64,000 nucleotides of DNA, from assembly GCF_000308775.1 (NCBI RefSeq), contig NZ_BAGJ01000273.1, forward strand, positions 62,001-126,000. The letters run 5' to 3'. Below the pieces are notes generated by a model. The model did no database searches. It was given only the letters and a program-made list of their open reading frames with translations, and was not told the origin of the DNA. Shown piece by piece: positions 8,599 through 17,625 of the stretch. This DNA comes from Nocardia testacea NBRC 100365. Lineage in GTDB: Bacteria; Actinomycetota; Actinomycetes; Mycobacteriales; Mycobacteriaceae. Position numbers and translations under genes: made by a program. Every line of letters begins with the position of its first letter. The stretch's first letter is position 1.

Positions 8599-8916
8599 TC
8601 AGCCGCCGCGGTTGTATCCGAGTTCCTCGGCGATCGGGTTGGGCGGAACCTCGATCTCCTGCTCCGCCAGGCCGGGATGGCTGTGGGTGCGGTGCTGGGC
8701 GGCGCGGTCCGCCGGTGACCGTCGCGGTTCCAGGTTCACCGATTGCAGTACCTCCCGCAGATTGCCGTAGGTCTCCGGTGGAATCGCTTTCAGCGCGCGC
8801 ACCGTATCGGCGTCGGCGTGCGCCCTGGTCGCGCAGTGCACCAGGTCCTGTTTCTCGGCGGGAAAATCCGCGTCGGACAGTGCGGCCCGGACTCGATCGG
8901 CATCGGTTGCGACCAT
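8599..8916 (-). CDS. DUF2795-domain protein
   Basis: 105 residues. The N-terminal two thirds has the DUF2795 pattern: VRAALSDADFPAEKQDLV, ADADTVRALKAIPPETYGN and LREVLQSV. The C-terminal 30 residues are polar and end in a motif rich in Pro/Asn/Gly. DUF2795 proteins are small, usually cytoplasmic, of unknown function, common in actinobacteria and cyanobacteria. No catalytic residues stand out. Confidence 0.8.
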   Translation of the reverse strand: MVATDADRVRAALSDADFPAEKQDLVHCATRAHADADTVRALKAIPPETYGNLREVLQSVNLEPRRSPADRAAQHRTHSHPGLAEQEIEVPPNPIAEELGYNRGG

Positions 8917-9006
8917 CGTCGTCCTCCTTGTTCGCCTCGGCGGTCGGGTGTGTGCGATGGCGCGGTACCCATCCGGCTCGCGGCTAACCCGAAACGCCGG
9001 AGCGCG

Positions 9007-9708
9007 TCAGCAGGTCACGTGGACATCGGCAGTCCCGTCGAACGACACATGGACGTGGTCGTAGTGATTGGCGGTCGGGTCGCCGCGATCCTCCATATAC
9101 GACCAGCCGCTGCCGTCGTTGTACCGCTGCTGCCAGATCACGTATGTCACGCCGAAGCGCTCTTTGTTCGCCAGGACGAAGTCGGCGATCGCGTCGCCGC
9201 GGGCGGGATCGGAGGTCATGAAGTCCAGTGCCAGCCCGGCGCCGTGGTCGCCGTCGTAGCGGCCGACGGCGCCGCCGATATCGCCGACCCCGAACGTCTG
9301 ATCGATCAGGTGGCCCACCTGCGCGACCTGCGGACGCGCTCCGGCGAGGTCGGTCGAGCACAGGACGACCGGAGGCGGGGGAGGCGCATGGCGTTTCGCA
9401 TAGCGGGCAGGCTCGGGCGGGCGTGCGTCCGCGGCCGCGACGGGGACAGGGGCCGCGGGCGCCTCCGGTGCCCGGACGATTCCGGCCACCGGTACCGGTG
9501 CATCGGATGCGTTCGTCGTCGGCTCCGCGGCCTTGCCGATGCCGGCGGCGGGTTCGGCGGCCGCATCGACCGCTGCCGCGGCGGGCCGGGTATCGGGACC
9601 GGGACGCGCCGTCACGGACAGCGCGATCACCGCCGTTGCCGCGATCGCGCTTCCGGCCAGCGGGGCGATCTTTCTGGCGCGGGCCGGTTTGCGGTGTTGA
9701 CCAGGCAT
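9007..9708 (-). CDS. Secreted protein with M15-peptidase-like C-terminal domain
   Basis: 233 residues. The N-terminus is basic, then hydrophobic (SAIAATAVIALSVTA), consistent with a signal peptide or anchor; residues about 40-120 are Ala/Pro-rich linker. The last 110 residues resemble the ARB-07466-like domain common in actinobacterial secreted proteins, with GLALDFM and a terminal NHYDHVHVSF; the Asp and His positions recall metal ligands of the VanY/M15 peptidase fold, so peptidoglycan binding or cleavage is possible. No close experimental precedent known to me. Isolated gene. Confidence 0.75.
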   Translation of the reverse strand: MPGQHRKPARARKIAPLAGSAIAATAVIALSVTARPGPDTRPAAAAVDAAAEPAAGIGKAAEPTTNASDAPVPVAGIVRAPEAPAAPVPVAAADARPPEPARYAKRHAPPPPPVVLCSTDLAGARPQVAQVGHLIDQTFGVGDIGGAVGRYDGDHGAGLALDFMTSDPARGDAIADFVLANKERFGVTYVIWQQRYNDGSGWSYMEDRGDPTANHYDHVHVSFDGTADVHVTC

Positions 9709-9921
9709 AATGGTGACTCGTAACGCTCGACGACAAGATCACTGTTAGATTACGAAATGGTCGCGGGAATGTCACGGTTGCTGGCGCACATAGGTCACGC
9801 CGCGGCGGCGTTCGTGCACGTCCACGCGATCCACCGGTCGATCGGCCCGCTCCGCGAGCCGATCGGGGTACGACCTACCCGCCCACCGCCCGCCGCTCGG
9901 CTGTTATGGTCGGTTTCGTTC

Positions 9922-9996
9922 TGACACGGGGTGCTCCGCGCATGCGGGGCTGAGAACATACCCGAGAACCTGTCCAGGTAATGCTGACGAAGGAAT
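9922..9996 (+). promoter_or_regulatory. TPP riboswitch (THI element)
   Basis: The conserved thi-box parts appear in order: ACGGGGTGC at 9925-9933, GGGGCTGAGA at 9946-9955, ACCCG, GAACCTG and the 3' part ending in GAAGGA at 9989-9994. Binding of thiamine pyrophosphate normally turns such operons off. The end of the element contains the AGGA that serves tenA (start 10000), so control by hiding the ribosome site is likely. The genes behind it, TenA and a ThiXYZ-type importer, are classic targets. Confidence 0.93.
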
Positions 9997-9999
9997 GTC

Positions 10000-10710
10000 T
10001 TGGCTTCACGCGCGCACACCACCGGATCCGGCAGATTCACCGAATACCTCTGGGATCGGACGAAGGATCTGCGCGGTGCCATCGATGAACTCGAATTCCT
10101 GCGTCGGCTCGGCGACGGCACCCTGCCGCTCGAGGTGTTCCGTACCTATGTGGAGCAGGATTCGCTGTACCTCGCCGGTTACTCGAAGGTGCTGGCCCTC
10201 CTGTCGGCCAAATCTCCCGACGCGCAGGCCGCGCAGTTCTGGGCGGGTTCGGCGGCCACTGCGGTCGCCGTCGAGGCGGAGCTACACAGCGACCTGCTCA
10301 GCGACAGCCGGCTCCCCGCCCGGGAGGGCGAGCCGGAACCGTCGACGGCGTGTCTGGGCTATGTCTCCTACTTGATCGCCACCGCCGCGACCGAGTCCTA
10401 CGCAGTGGGGGCGGCGGCCGCGCTGCCGTGTTTCTGGATATACGCCGAGGTCGGCCGGGGTCTGGCCGCGAGCGCCGCGGAGGTGCTCGCGGCCGACCCC
10501 GGTCACCCGTACGCCCAGTGGGTCTCCACCTACGGCGCCGCGGAGTTCCAGGAATCCGCGACCGCGGCGCGGTCGTACGTCGACGCGGCGGCCGCGGCCG
10601 CGAGCGAGCGGGAGCGTGCGGCGATGGCGACCGCGTTCACCGTGGCCACCCGCTACGAGCTGATGTTCTGGGACACCGCCCTGTATCCGCAGCCCTGGCC
10701 CGCCGCATGA
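10000..10710 (+). CDS. tenA: TenA-family aminopyrimidine aminohydrolase (thiaminase II)
   Basis: 236 residues. TenA deaminates aminopyrimidine breakdown products of thiamine to HMP for salvage. Expected active-site residues are present: Asp54 (VEQDSLYL), Cys144 (ALPCFWIY) and Glu220 (RYELMFWD). The start is TTG at 10000, five bases after AGGA; the nearby ATG at 9995 is out of frame. Its stop overlaps the thiY start. Located directly behind the TPP riboswitch. Confidence 0.9.
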   Translation: MASRAHTTGSGRFTEYLWDRTKDLRGAIDELEFLRRLGDGTLPLEVFRTYVEQDSLYLAGYSKVLALLSAKSPDAQAAQFWAGSAATAVAVEAELHSDLLSDSRLPAREGEPEPSTACLGYVSYLIATAATESYAVGAAAALPCFWIYAEVGRGLAASAAEVLAADPGHPYAQWVSTYGAAEFQESATAARSYVDAAAAAASERERAAMATAFTVATRYELMFWDTALYPQPWPAA

Positions 10711-11729
10711 GCGGCCGCCTGCGCCGCGCCCTCGCGGCCGCGGTCGCGACCGTGGCCGCGCTGTCCGCGCTCACCGCCTGCACCGCGGGTCCGGGCGCCG
10801 GCGAGACCATTCGTTTCGCCCTGGACTGGACGCCGAACACCAACCACACCGGGCTCTTCGTCGCGCAGCAGCGCGGTTACTTCGCCGAGGCCGGTCTGGA
10901 TGTGCAGATCCTGCCGTACAACAACACCGCGGTCGATACGGTCGTCGACGCCGGGAATGCCGAATTCGGTATCAGCACCCACAACTCGTCGACCTTCGCG
11001 CGGGCGTCGGGAGCGCATACCGTGTCCGTGCTCGCACCGCTGCAACACTGGGCGACCGGGATCGGCGTGAAGGCCGATCGCGCCGACATCACGCGCCCGA
11101 AGGACCTGGACGGCAAGACCTATGCCGGATTCGGCGACCCCGGCGAGGTGGAAGCGCTCCAGCAGGTGATCCGCAACGACGGCGGCCGCGGCGAATTCAC
11201 GACCGTCACCCTGGGTACGTCGGCCTACGAGGCCGTCTACTCGGGCAGAGCCGACTTCACCGTCTCCTACCTCGGCTGGGAGGGTATCGAAGCCGAGCAC
11301 CACGGCACGCCGATGCGGTACTTCCGCTATACCGACTTCGGTTTCCCCGACGCGTACGCCATCGTGGTCGACGCCAACCAGGACTGGCTGGCCGCGAACC
11401 CCGATCGGGCGCGCAAGTTCGTGCAGGCATTGCAGCGGGGTTACCAGTTCGCCGCGGACGATCCCGACGCCGCCGCCCGGGACCTTCTCGCCGCCAATCC
11501 CGGCGCGTTCAACGACGAGGGCCTGGTCTTCGAGAGCCAGCGGATGCTGGCCGAGCAATTCATGAAGGGGCCGGACGGCCGGGTGGGCGGCCAGACCCGT
11601 GAGCAGTGGGCGGCGAATTCCGGCTTCCTGTACGAGAAGGGTCTGCTGACCGGTCCCGACGGTGCCCCGCTCACCGAGGAACCGGACTGGTCGAGCTACT
11701 TCACCAATGACTACCTCGCCGCCCCCTGA
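10707..11729 (+). CDS. thiY: ABC transporter lipoprotein, ThiY-type (pyrimidine precursor binding)
   Basis: 340-residue substrate-binding lipoprotein of the NMT1/ThiY family. Signal peptide ends in the lipobox LTAC (Cys25). The mature start FALDWTPNTNHTGLFVAQQ is the typical ThiY opening, and the middle has GFGDPGEVEALQ. ThiY proteins bind formylaminopyrimidine-type thiamine fragments. The TPP riboswitch and the tenA partner support this. The neighbouring permease start lies 23 bases inside this gene. Confidence 0.85.
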   Translation: MSGRLRRALAAAVATVAALSALTACTAGPGAGETIRFALDWTPNTNHTGLFVAQQRGYFAEAGLDVQILPYNNTAVDTVVDAGNAEFGISTHNSSTFARASGAHTVSVLAPLQHWATGIGVKADRADITRPKDLDGKTYAGFGDPGEVEALQQVIRNDGGRGEFTTVTLGTSAYEAVYSGRADFTVSYLGWEGIEAEHHGTPMRYFRYTDFGFPDAYAIVVDANQDWLAANPDRARKFVQALQRGYQFAADDPDAAARDLLAANPGAFNDEGLVFESQRMLAEQFMKGPDGRVGGQTREQWAANSGFLYEKGLLTGPDGAPLTEEPDWSSYFTNDYLAAP

Positions 11730-12549
11730 CCACACCGCGCCCGAAACCGACCCGGTCGCCCGGACCGCGCCGGGCCGATCGGCCGGGATCCGCTGGGCGC
11801 TCCCGTCCGTCGTGACCGTGGCACTACTCGTCGCGCTGTGGCAGATCTATGTCGAGATCAGCGGTATCCGTCCGCAACTGTTGCCGTCCCCGGGCCGAGT
11901 CGTGGCACAGGGGTGGGCACACCGCGACGAGATCGGGACGCATGCCGCCGCAACCCTCCAGGTGACACTGGCCGGTTTCGCGGTATCGCTGATCCTGGCC
12001 TGGCTGCTGGCCGTCGTGGTCGACTTCTCGCCCTGGCTGCGGCGCGCGTTCGTACCGCTGTTCGTCGCCTCCCAGACGCTGCCGATCATCGCGATAGCAC
12101 CGTTGATGATCATCTGGTTCGGTTTCGGACTGCTTCCCAAAGTGCTGGTCGTCGCACTCGTCACCTTCTTCCCGATGGCAATCGGGCTGATCGAGGGATT
12201 CGCCGCGGCCGACCGCGAGGCGGGTGCGCTACTGCGCAGTATGGGGGCGTCCCGGATCCAGGTGTTCCGGTACGTGCGGTTGCCGTCCGCGGTGCCGCGC
12301 TTCTTCACGGCATTGCGGATCGGGATCACCTATGCCGTCGTCGGTGCGGTCTTCGCCGAATACGTGGGTGCCAGCGAAGGTCTCGGCATCTATATGAGCC
12401 TGCAGAAGAACTCCTTCCGTACCGATCTGGTGCTCGCGGCGGTTCTCGTCACCGCGCTGCTCAGTATCGCGCTGTACCTGCTGACCTTCGTGGTCGAACG
12501 AATCGTCGCACCGTGGTCGCGCGCGGAGAACAGGAGCCGGCGTGACTGA
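11707..12549 (+). CDS. thiX: ABC transporter permease, ThiX-type
   Basis: 280-residue inner-membrane permease with about six membrane segments. The cytoplasmic EAA-type loop that docks the ATPase is at EGFAAADREAGALLRSMGAS. It belongs to the BPD-type permeases that serve nitrate, sulfonate and HMP-precursor importers. The start at ATG 11707, overlapping the lipoprotein gene, removes an unlikely upstream extension in the same frame. Confidence 0.87.
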   Translation: MTTSPPPDHTAPETDPVARTAPGRSAGIRWALPSVVTVALLVALWQIYVEISGIRPQLLPSPGRVVAQGWAHRDEIGTHAAATLQVTLAGFAVSLILAWLLAVVVDFSPWLRRAFVPLFVASQTLPIIAIAPLMIIWFGFGLLPKVLVVALVTFFPMAIGLIEGFAAADREAGALLRSMGASRIQVFRYVRLPSAVPRFFTALRIGITYAVVGAVFAEYVGASEGLGIYMSLQKNSFRTDLVLAAVLVTALLSIALYLLTFVVERIVAPWSRAENRSRRD

Positions 12550-13351
12550 CGCGCGAGGGCACCGGATCGTCGTCGACGCCCTCACCAAATCGTTTCCGCG
12601 GACCGGCCGGCACCGCCCCGACCGGCAGGTGCTCGGCGGTGTGTCGTTCACCGCGCAGCCGGGCGAGTTCGTCTCCGTCATCGGCCCGAGCGGCTGCGGC
12701 AAGAGCACCGTCTTCAATATGCTGGCCGGTCTGCAGACCCCCGACTCGGGCAGTATCCGTTTCGGCACGAGCGACGGCGAGCCGACGGCACCGCACTGCG
12801 CCTATATGCCGCAGAAAGATCTGCTGTTCCCGTGGCGCACCGTCCTCGACAACACCGTCCTGGGATTACAGGTGCAGGGCGTCCCGAAGCCGGAGGCCCG
12901 GCGCCGGGCCCGCGAACTGTTCCCGGTCTTCGGGCTGTCCGGATTCGAGGACGCCCGGCCGTCCCAGCTCTCCGGCGGTATGCGGCAGCGGGCCGCATTG
13001 CTGCGGACCGTGGTCCAGGAACGCGAACTGCTGCTGCTGGACGAGCCGTTCGGCGCGCTGGACTCGCTGACCCGCACCGAGATGCAGGCGTGGCTGCAGG
13101 AGGTCTGGCAGCGCTACCGATGGATGGTGCTGATGATCACCCACGACATCCGGGAAGCGGTGTACCTGTCGGACCGGGTGATCGTGCTGTCGGCGCGACC
13201 GGCTACCGTGCGCCGCGACGTGCGTGTCGAGCTGCCGCGGCCACGGGAGTTGTCGATGATCGCGACCCCCGAGTTCGTGGCCCTGGAGCAGGACCTGCTC
13301 GACGTACTCCACGAGGAAGCACGTCACGCGCTCGCCCGGCGAGACCATTGA
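12542..13351 (+). CDS. thiZ: ABC transporter ATPase, ThiZ-type
   Basis: 269 residues. Walker A GPSGCGKST, Q-loop in YMPQKDLLFPW, signature LSGGMRQRAAL, Walker B LLLLDEPFGAL and H-loop MITHDI are all intact. It should energise the pyrimidine-precursor importer encoded just upstream. GTG start overlaps the permease stop by eight bases. The operon apparently ends here, 192 bases before the next gene. Confidence 0.88.
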   Translation: MTDARGHRIVVDALTKSFPRTGRHRPDRQVLGGVSFTAQPGEFVSVIGPSGCGKSTVFNMLAGLQTPDSGSIRFGTSDGEPTAPHCAYMPQKDLLFPWRTVLDNTVLGLQVQGVPKPEARRRARELFPVFGLSGFEDARPSQLSGGMRQRAALLRTVVQERELLLLDEPFGALDSLTRTEMQAWLQEVWQRYRWMVLMITHDIREAVYLSDRVIVLSARPATVRRDVRVELPRPRELSMIATPEFVALEQDLLDVLHEEARHALARRDH

Positions 13352-13543
13352 GGCACTCGGAAAATCGGTCGGCCGGCGGTCCAGGATGCCGGCTCGCGGT
13401 ACGGGAACCGGCTGATTGCCGACGTGTGGCTGACCGCCGTAAGAATTCCGGCCCGCCGCGGCCGGTTCGGCGAGACAATCGTCGGACCGCGCCGGAGGTC
13501 CGCAGATTCGCCTCCCGGGGCACGCGAGATCCGTAGGAGGGCC

Positions 13544-15097
13544 ATGTTCGTCCCGTTCAGTGTCTCCGATTTCCTCGATCGCGCCGAAGTCGTCTACGGC
13601 GACCGGATCGGGATCGTCGACGAGCCTGCCCAGCCCGCGCCCGGCCAGGGTTCGCTGACCTACTCCGGGGTCGCCGACCTGGCCCGTAGACAGGCCGCCC
13701 GCCTCGACGAACTGGGTATCGGGGCCGGGGACCGGGTCGCGCTGGTCAGCCATAACTCGAGTCGCCTGCTGACCTCGTTCTTCGGGGTGAGCGGATGGGG
13801 CCGGGTGCTGGTCCCGATCAACTTCCGTCTGCGCCCGGACGAGGTGCGCTACATCGTCGAGAACTCCGGGGCCCGGGCCTTGTACGTGGACCCCGAACTC
13901 GCGGACTCGCTCGGCGAGGTCGACTGCGAGCACAAGTTCGTGCTGGGCGACGACACCGACCTCTACGCTGCCCCCGGGGCGGTGCCGCGGCCGTGGGAAC
14001 CCGACGAATCCGCTACCGCCACCCTCAACTACACCTCCGGGACCACCGCTCGCCCCAAGGGCGTGCAGATCACCCATCGCAGTATCTGGGTCAATGCCGT
14101 CACCTTCGGCCTGCACACCACGATCAGCGACCGCGACGTCTATCTGCACACCCTGCCGATGTTCCACGCGAACGGCTGGGGCATGCCGTTCGCGATGACC
14201 GGCGTCGGTGCCCGCCACATCGTCCTGCGCAAGATCGACGGGGCCGAGATCCTGCGCCGGGTGCGCGATCACGGCGTCACGGTGCTGTGCGCGGCCCCCG
14301 CGGTGGCCGCCGCGGTGCTCGACGCCGCGCAGACCTGGGAGGGCGATATCCCCGGCCGCGACCGGGTGCGGATCATCATGGCCGGGGCGCCGCCGCCGAC
14401 GAAAACCGTCGCCCGTGTCGAGGAGGAACTCGGCTGGGAGTTCATCCAGATCTACGGCCTGACCGAGACCTCACCGCTGCTGACCGTCAACCGCTCCCGG
14501 GCGGAATGGGACGACCTCGATCCGGAGACCAGGGCCGGGAAGCTGACCCGTGCCGGGGCCCCGGCCCTGGGCGTCCGGCTGCGGGCCGAAGAACCCGAGG
14601 AGGGCGCGGGCGAGGTGCTGGCCCGGTCCAATGTGGTGATGGAGGGCTACTGGGACCGCCCCGAGGAGAGCGCGGCCGCGCTGGCCGGTGGGTGGTTCCA
14701 CACCGGCGACGGCGGAACCCTCGGCGCCGACGGCTACCTGACCATCGCCGACCGCAAAAAGGATGTGATCATCACCGGCGGCGAGAACGTGTCCTCGATC
14801 GAAGTCGAGGACTGCCTGTTCTCCCATCCCGCCGTCGCGGAGGTGGCGGTGATCGCGGTACCGAGCGAGAAATGGGGCGAGACCATCAAAGCGCTGGTCG
14901 TGCTGACCCCGGACGCCGAAGCGAGCAACGCGACCGAAGCCGAACTGATCGCCTGGTGCAAACAGCGGCTGGCCGGGTACAAGGCGCCCACCTCGGTTGA
15001 GTTCCGCAGCGAGTTGGCCCGGACCGCGACCGGAAAGCTCCAGAAGTTCAAACTGCGCGCACCGTACTGGAGCGGTCGCGGCCGCCAGGTCAACTGA
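13544..15097 (+). CDS. Acyl-CoA synthetase (AMP-forming)
   Basis: 517 residues of the ANL superfamily: makes an acyl-adenylate from a carboxylic acid and ATP, then transfers it to CoA. Motifs in order: P-loop YTSGTTARPKG, A5 YGLTETSP, A7 WFHTGDGG, A8 DRKKDVIITGGENVS and the catalytic lysine region TATGKLQKFKLR. Similar enzymes act on medium-chain or aromatic acids; the substrate here is unknown. Start at ATG 13544 follows TAGGAGG; the longer reading upstream has no ribosome site. It converges on the cupin gene and is next to, but opposite to, the gentisate operon, so a role with 3-hydroxybenzoate is only possible. Confidence 0.88.
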   Translation: MFVPFSVSDFLDRAEVVYGDRIGIVDEPAQPAPGQGSLTYSGVADLARRQAARLDELGIGAGDRVALVSHNSSRLLTSFFGVSGWGRVLVPINFRLRPDEVRYIVENSGARALYVDPELADSLGEVDCEHKFVLGDDTDLYAAPGAVPRPWEPDESATATLNYTSGTTARPKGVQITHRSIWVNAVTFGLHTTISDRDVYLHTLPMFHANGWGMPFAMTGVGARHIVLRKIDGAEILRRVRDHGVTVLCAAPAVAAAVLDAAQTWEGDIPGRDRVRIIMAGAPPPTKTVARVEEELGWEFIQIYGLTETSPLLTVNRSRAEWDDLDPETRAGKLTRAGAPALGVRLRAEEPEEGAGEVLARSNVVMEGYWDRPEESAAALAGGWFHTGDGGTLGADGYLTIADRKKDVIITGGENVSSIEVEDCLFSHPAVAEVAVIAVPSEKWGETIKALVVLTPDAEASNATEAELIAWCKQRLAGYKAPTSVEFRSELARTATGKLQKFKLRAPYWSGRGRQVN

Positions 15098-15120
15098 TAT
15101 CCGGCGGGCTCGCGTGAAGC

Positions 15121-15483
15121 TCACCGCGTGGCGTAGTCGGCGACCCCCTGCCAGTCGATCATGACGCAGGGTTCGTCGCCGACGGTCCAGGCATCGTGTC
15201 CGGGCGGGACGATCATGAAATCGCCCGGGCCGAATTCCTGTTTCTCGCCGTCGTCCATGACCACGGCCAGGTGCCCCGAGACGCAGTAGCCCGTATGGGG
15301 CGCCTGGCAACTGTCGGTCCCGGCGATCGGCCGGACATGTTCCGACCAGCGCCAGCCGGGTTCGAAGACCGCCCGGCCCACGGGACCGGCGTCGAGGTTG
15401 ACCAGGTCGATCTTGCCCTTGCCTGCCTCGAACGGACGGGTCTCCTCGGGCGAATCGAAGTTCTTGCGTACCAAACCGGGCAT
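15121..15483 (-). CDS. Small cupin protein
   Basis: 120-residue single-domain cupin. The first cupin motif is weak: CQAPHTGYCVSGHLAVVMDDG has one His and no HxH-x-E set. The second, FGPGDFMIVPPGHDAW, is good. Metal-binding and catalysis are therefore uncertain. It has its own start region with a good GAGGAG and an upstream CRP-like site (15581-15596), so it is probably separate from the gentisate operon although on the same strand. Confidence 0.75.
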   Translation of the reverse strand: MPGLVRKNFDSPEETRPFEAGKGKIDLVNLDAGPVGRAVFEPGWRWSEHVRPIAGTDSCQAPHTGYCVSGHLAVVMDDGEKQEFGPGDFMIVPPGHDAWTVGDEPCVMIDWQGVADYATR

Positions 15484-15580
15484 AATCGTTCTCCTCGGTA
15501 CTGCGAATCCCCGTTCCTGATGGGTCGAATTGCCTCCTCGGGCGCCTGCGCCGCCGATATGGGTACAGCCCAGAATTTCG

Positions 15581-15596
15581 TGTGATAGGCATCACA
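15581..15596. promoter_or_regulatory. CRP/GlxR-like binding site
   Basis: TGTGATAGGCATCACA has the TGTGA-N6-TCACA form of cAMP-receptor-protein sites in actinobacteria. Its arms extend to a perfect 6-bp inverted repeat. It lies about 98 bases upstream of the cupin start and 137 bases downstream of the 3-hydroxybenzoate hydroxylase stop position, so the cupin gene is the probable target. Confidence 0.55.
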
Positions 15597-15732
15597 TTTT
15601 ACTGGCGGGCCGGTGGCGGCGGCAAGCCGACGGGCCGCCACAGGCGTGCGAGCCCGATGCGCGGTGACGAGGGACGCCCGCTCGCGACCGGTTCGCGGGC
15701 CGGACCGGTCGCGCTTCCGGTCCGGGGCGCGA

Positions 15733-16986
15733 CTACGCGGGCCCGGCACCCACCCGGTCCCCCGAGTCGAGCGGTATCGGCTCGAACATCGGTGGCTCGT
15801 CTTCGGGGAACAAGGCCGTCGGACCGTAGATCCAGTCGGTGAACGAGTAGTCGTCGATCGAGCGCTCCCGCAGCAGCACATTGCGCTGCGCGCGCCGGAC
15901 CCCGTCGAGATGCCAGAGCTCACCCCACGCCCGGGCCGTCAGCACGACCCGCCGGCAATGTTCCGGACGGACCGCCTCGTACGCTGCGAGTGCCCCCGCC
16001 CAGTCGACGTCGCCGTCGTCACCCCGCAGACGCCGCACGTGTTCGGCGAGCACCCACCCGTCCTCGATCGCCATGATCGCGCCCTGCGCCATGTACTGCA
16101 GCGGTGGGTGGGCGGCGTCGCCGAGCAGCGCGATGCGCCCGTCGACCCATCTGTCGATCGGGTGGCGGTCGTACATCCGCCACCATTTGTCCCGCCACAT
16201 ATGCGGCAGCCGATCCTGGACGAAATCGCAGGTCGCGGCGAAGGCGGTATCGAGTTCGTCGGGAGTGCCCCAATCGTCGAGCCCGGCCACGGCCTTCGGG
16301 GATTCGAATACCGCCACCTGGTTGAGCAGATCGCCGCCCCGCAGACCGTAGTGGACGAAATGGCAGCGTGGACCGACATAGACGACCACCTCGGAGAGGT
16401 CCACCGGCCGGTCCACCTCCGCGATCGGCACGGTACCGCGGTAGGCGACATAGGCCGAGGACACCGGCCGGTCGTCGGTGAACAGTGTGCGCGCGACGGA
16501 ATGCAACCCGTCGGCCGCGATCACGATATTCGCCTCGTGCACAGCACCGGCCTGCGTCGTCGCACCGGCCTTCCCATCACCCTGCGTGTAGGAGACGACG
16601 CGCTGTTCGGTGAGCAGTTCGACACCCGCGTCCCGGCATGCCTGCAGGAACAGTGCGTGCAGATCACTGCGGTGGATGACCAGATACGGGAATCCGTACT
16701 CGCGCTCCAGATCACGCAGGTCGAGCGAGGTCAGTTCGCTTCCGTCCACCGCGTCCCGCATCACCATCCGGTCGGGCACGACCCCGCGGGCCTTCACCTC
16801 GTCCAGCAGGCCGTAGTCGTTGAGGATGCGTGTGCAATTGGGTGCGAGCTGGATCCCCGCCCCGACCTCACCGAACTGTTTCGCCTGCTCCAGGACCCGC
16901 ACCCGCAGACCGAGCCGAGACAGTGCGAAAGCGGTACTCAGCCCGCCGATGCCGCCGCCGACGATGACGACGTCAGGGGTGCTCAC
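15733..16986 (-). CDS. nagX: 3-hydroxybenzoate 6-monooxygenase (FAD-dependent)
   Basis: 417-residue group A flavoprotein hydroxylase. It should turn 3-hydroxybenzoate into gentisate with NAD(P)H and O2. Seen: FAD fold VIVGGGIGGLSTAFALSRLG, GAGIQLAPN, DG motif VIAADGLHSVAR and the second FAD motif ALLGDAAHPPLQYMAQGA. Context makes the substrate likely: the next three genes complete gentisate degradation. GTG start at 16986 follows GAGGAG; it is 12 bases after the isomerase stop. Salicylate-type hydroxylases are an alternative, less likely here. Confidence 0.85.
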   Translation of the reverse strand: MSTPDVVIVGGGIGGLSTAFALSRLGLRVRVLEQAKQFGEVGAGIQLAPNCTRILNDYGLLDEVKARGVVPDRMVMRDAVDGSELTSLDLRDLEREYGFPYLVIHRSDLHALFLQACRDAGVELLTEQRVVSYTQGDGKAGATTQAGAVHEANIVIAADGLHSVARTLFTDDRPVSSAYVAYRGTVPIAEVDRPVDLSEVVVYVGPRCHFVHYGLRGGDLLNQVAVFESPKAVAGLDDWGTPDELDTAFAATCDFVQDRLPHMWRDKWWRMYDRHPIDRWVDGRIALLGDAAHPPLQYMAQGAIMAIEDGWVLAEHVRRLRGDDGDVDWAGALAAYEAVRPEHCRRVVLTARAWGELWHLDGVRRAQRNVLLRERSIDDYSFTDWIYGPTALFPEDEPPMFEPIPLDSGDRVGAGPA

Positions 16987-16998
16987 GATGAGCCTCCT

Positions 16999-17625
16999 CT
17001 ACAACCAGGGGCCGAGGTCGGGGACGCCGGCGAGGGAATGGGGACGACCGGCGAGGTACGCGGTGACCTCGGATAGCGGGCCGTCGGGGATTTCGTCGAG
17101 TCCGCGCTTGCCCCGGATATCGGTGACGAGCGCGGAGAGGAACGTGTCGGGGAGGTCGGCGAAGGTGGTGCCCGTGCCGAGATCGACGGCATGGACACAC
17201 ACCTCGCGCGCCCGCAGCCACGGGATCTCCGTGGCCGGGACGGTCCGCCCCTGCGCGGTGACGACCTCGTGGTGCCAGTCGTCCTCGCTCAGTGCCTCCA
17301 TCGCGACGGACAGTTTGCGTACTGCCTCGTTCAACCAGATGGTCAGCTCGTCCGCGGACAGCGCGGCGCCTGATTCGATATCGGCATTGCGCTGGTCGGG
17401 CGAGGAATACATCGGCCTACGTTCGCCGGTACGTGCCCAGTGCGCCAGATTCCCGAGGGCGTCCGCATTGGCCGCGACATGCGCCACCAGATGCTTACGC
17501 GTCCACCCGGGCAGGAGGCTCGGCGCAGCCATCGACCGGTCGTCGAGCAAGGCGGCCTGCGTGACGAACAGCCCCGTCCCGTGCTCGGCCCACTTCAGCG
17601 CGTCGGCGTGGGTCCGTCCGGTCAC
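16999..17625 (-). CDS. nagL: Mycothiol-dependent maleylpyruvate isomerase
   Basis: 208 residues with the DinB-like fold of MDMPI enzymes, which isomerise maleylpyruvate to fumarylpyruvate using mycothiol. The metal triad fits: His49 (HLVAHVAANADAL), Glu141 and His145 (REVCVHAVD). These match the spacing of the Corynebacterium glutamicum enzyme (H52/E144/H148). GTG start at 17625 overlaps the hydrolase stop; the long open frame upstream of it is not coding. This is third in the pathway and a marker for a mycothiol-making actinomycete. Confidence 0.88.
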   Translation of the reverse strand: MTGRTHADALKWAEHGTGLFVTQAALLDDRSMAAPSLLPGWTRKHLVAHVAANADALGNLAHWARTGERRPMYSSPDQRNADIESGAALSADELTIWLNEAVRKLSVAMEALSEDDWHHEVVTAQGRTVPATEIPWLRAREVCVHAVDLGTGTTFADLPDTFLSALVTDIRGKRGLDEIPDGPLSEVTAYLAGRPHSLAGVPDLGPWL

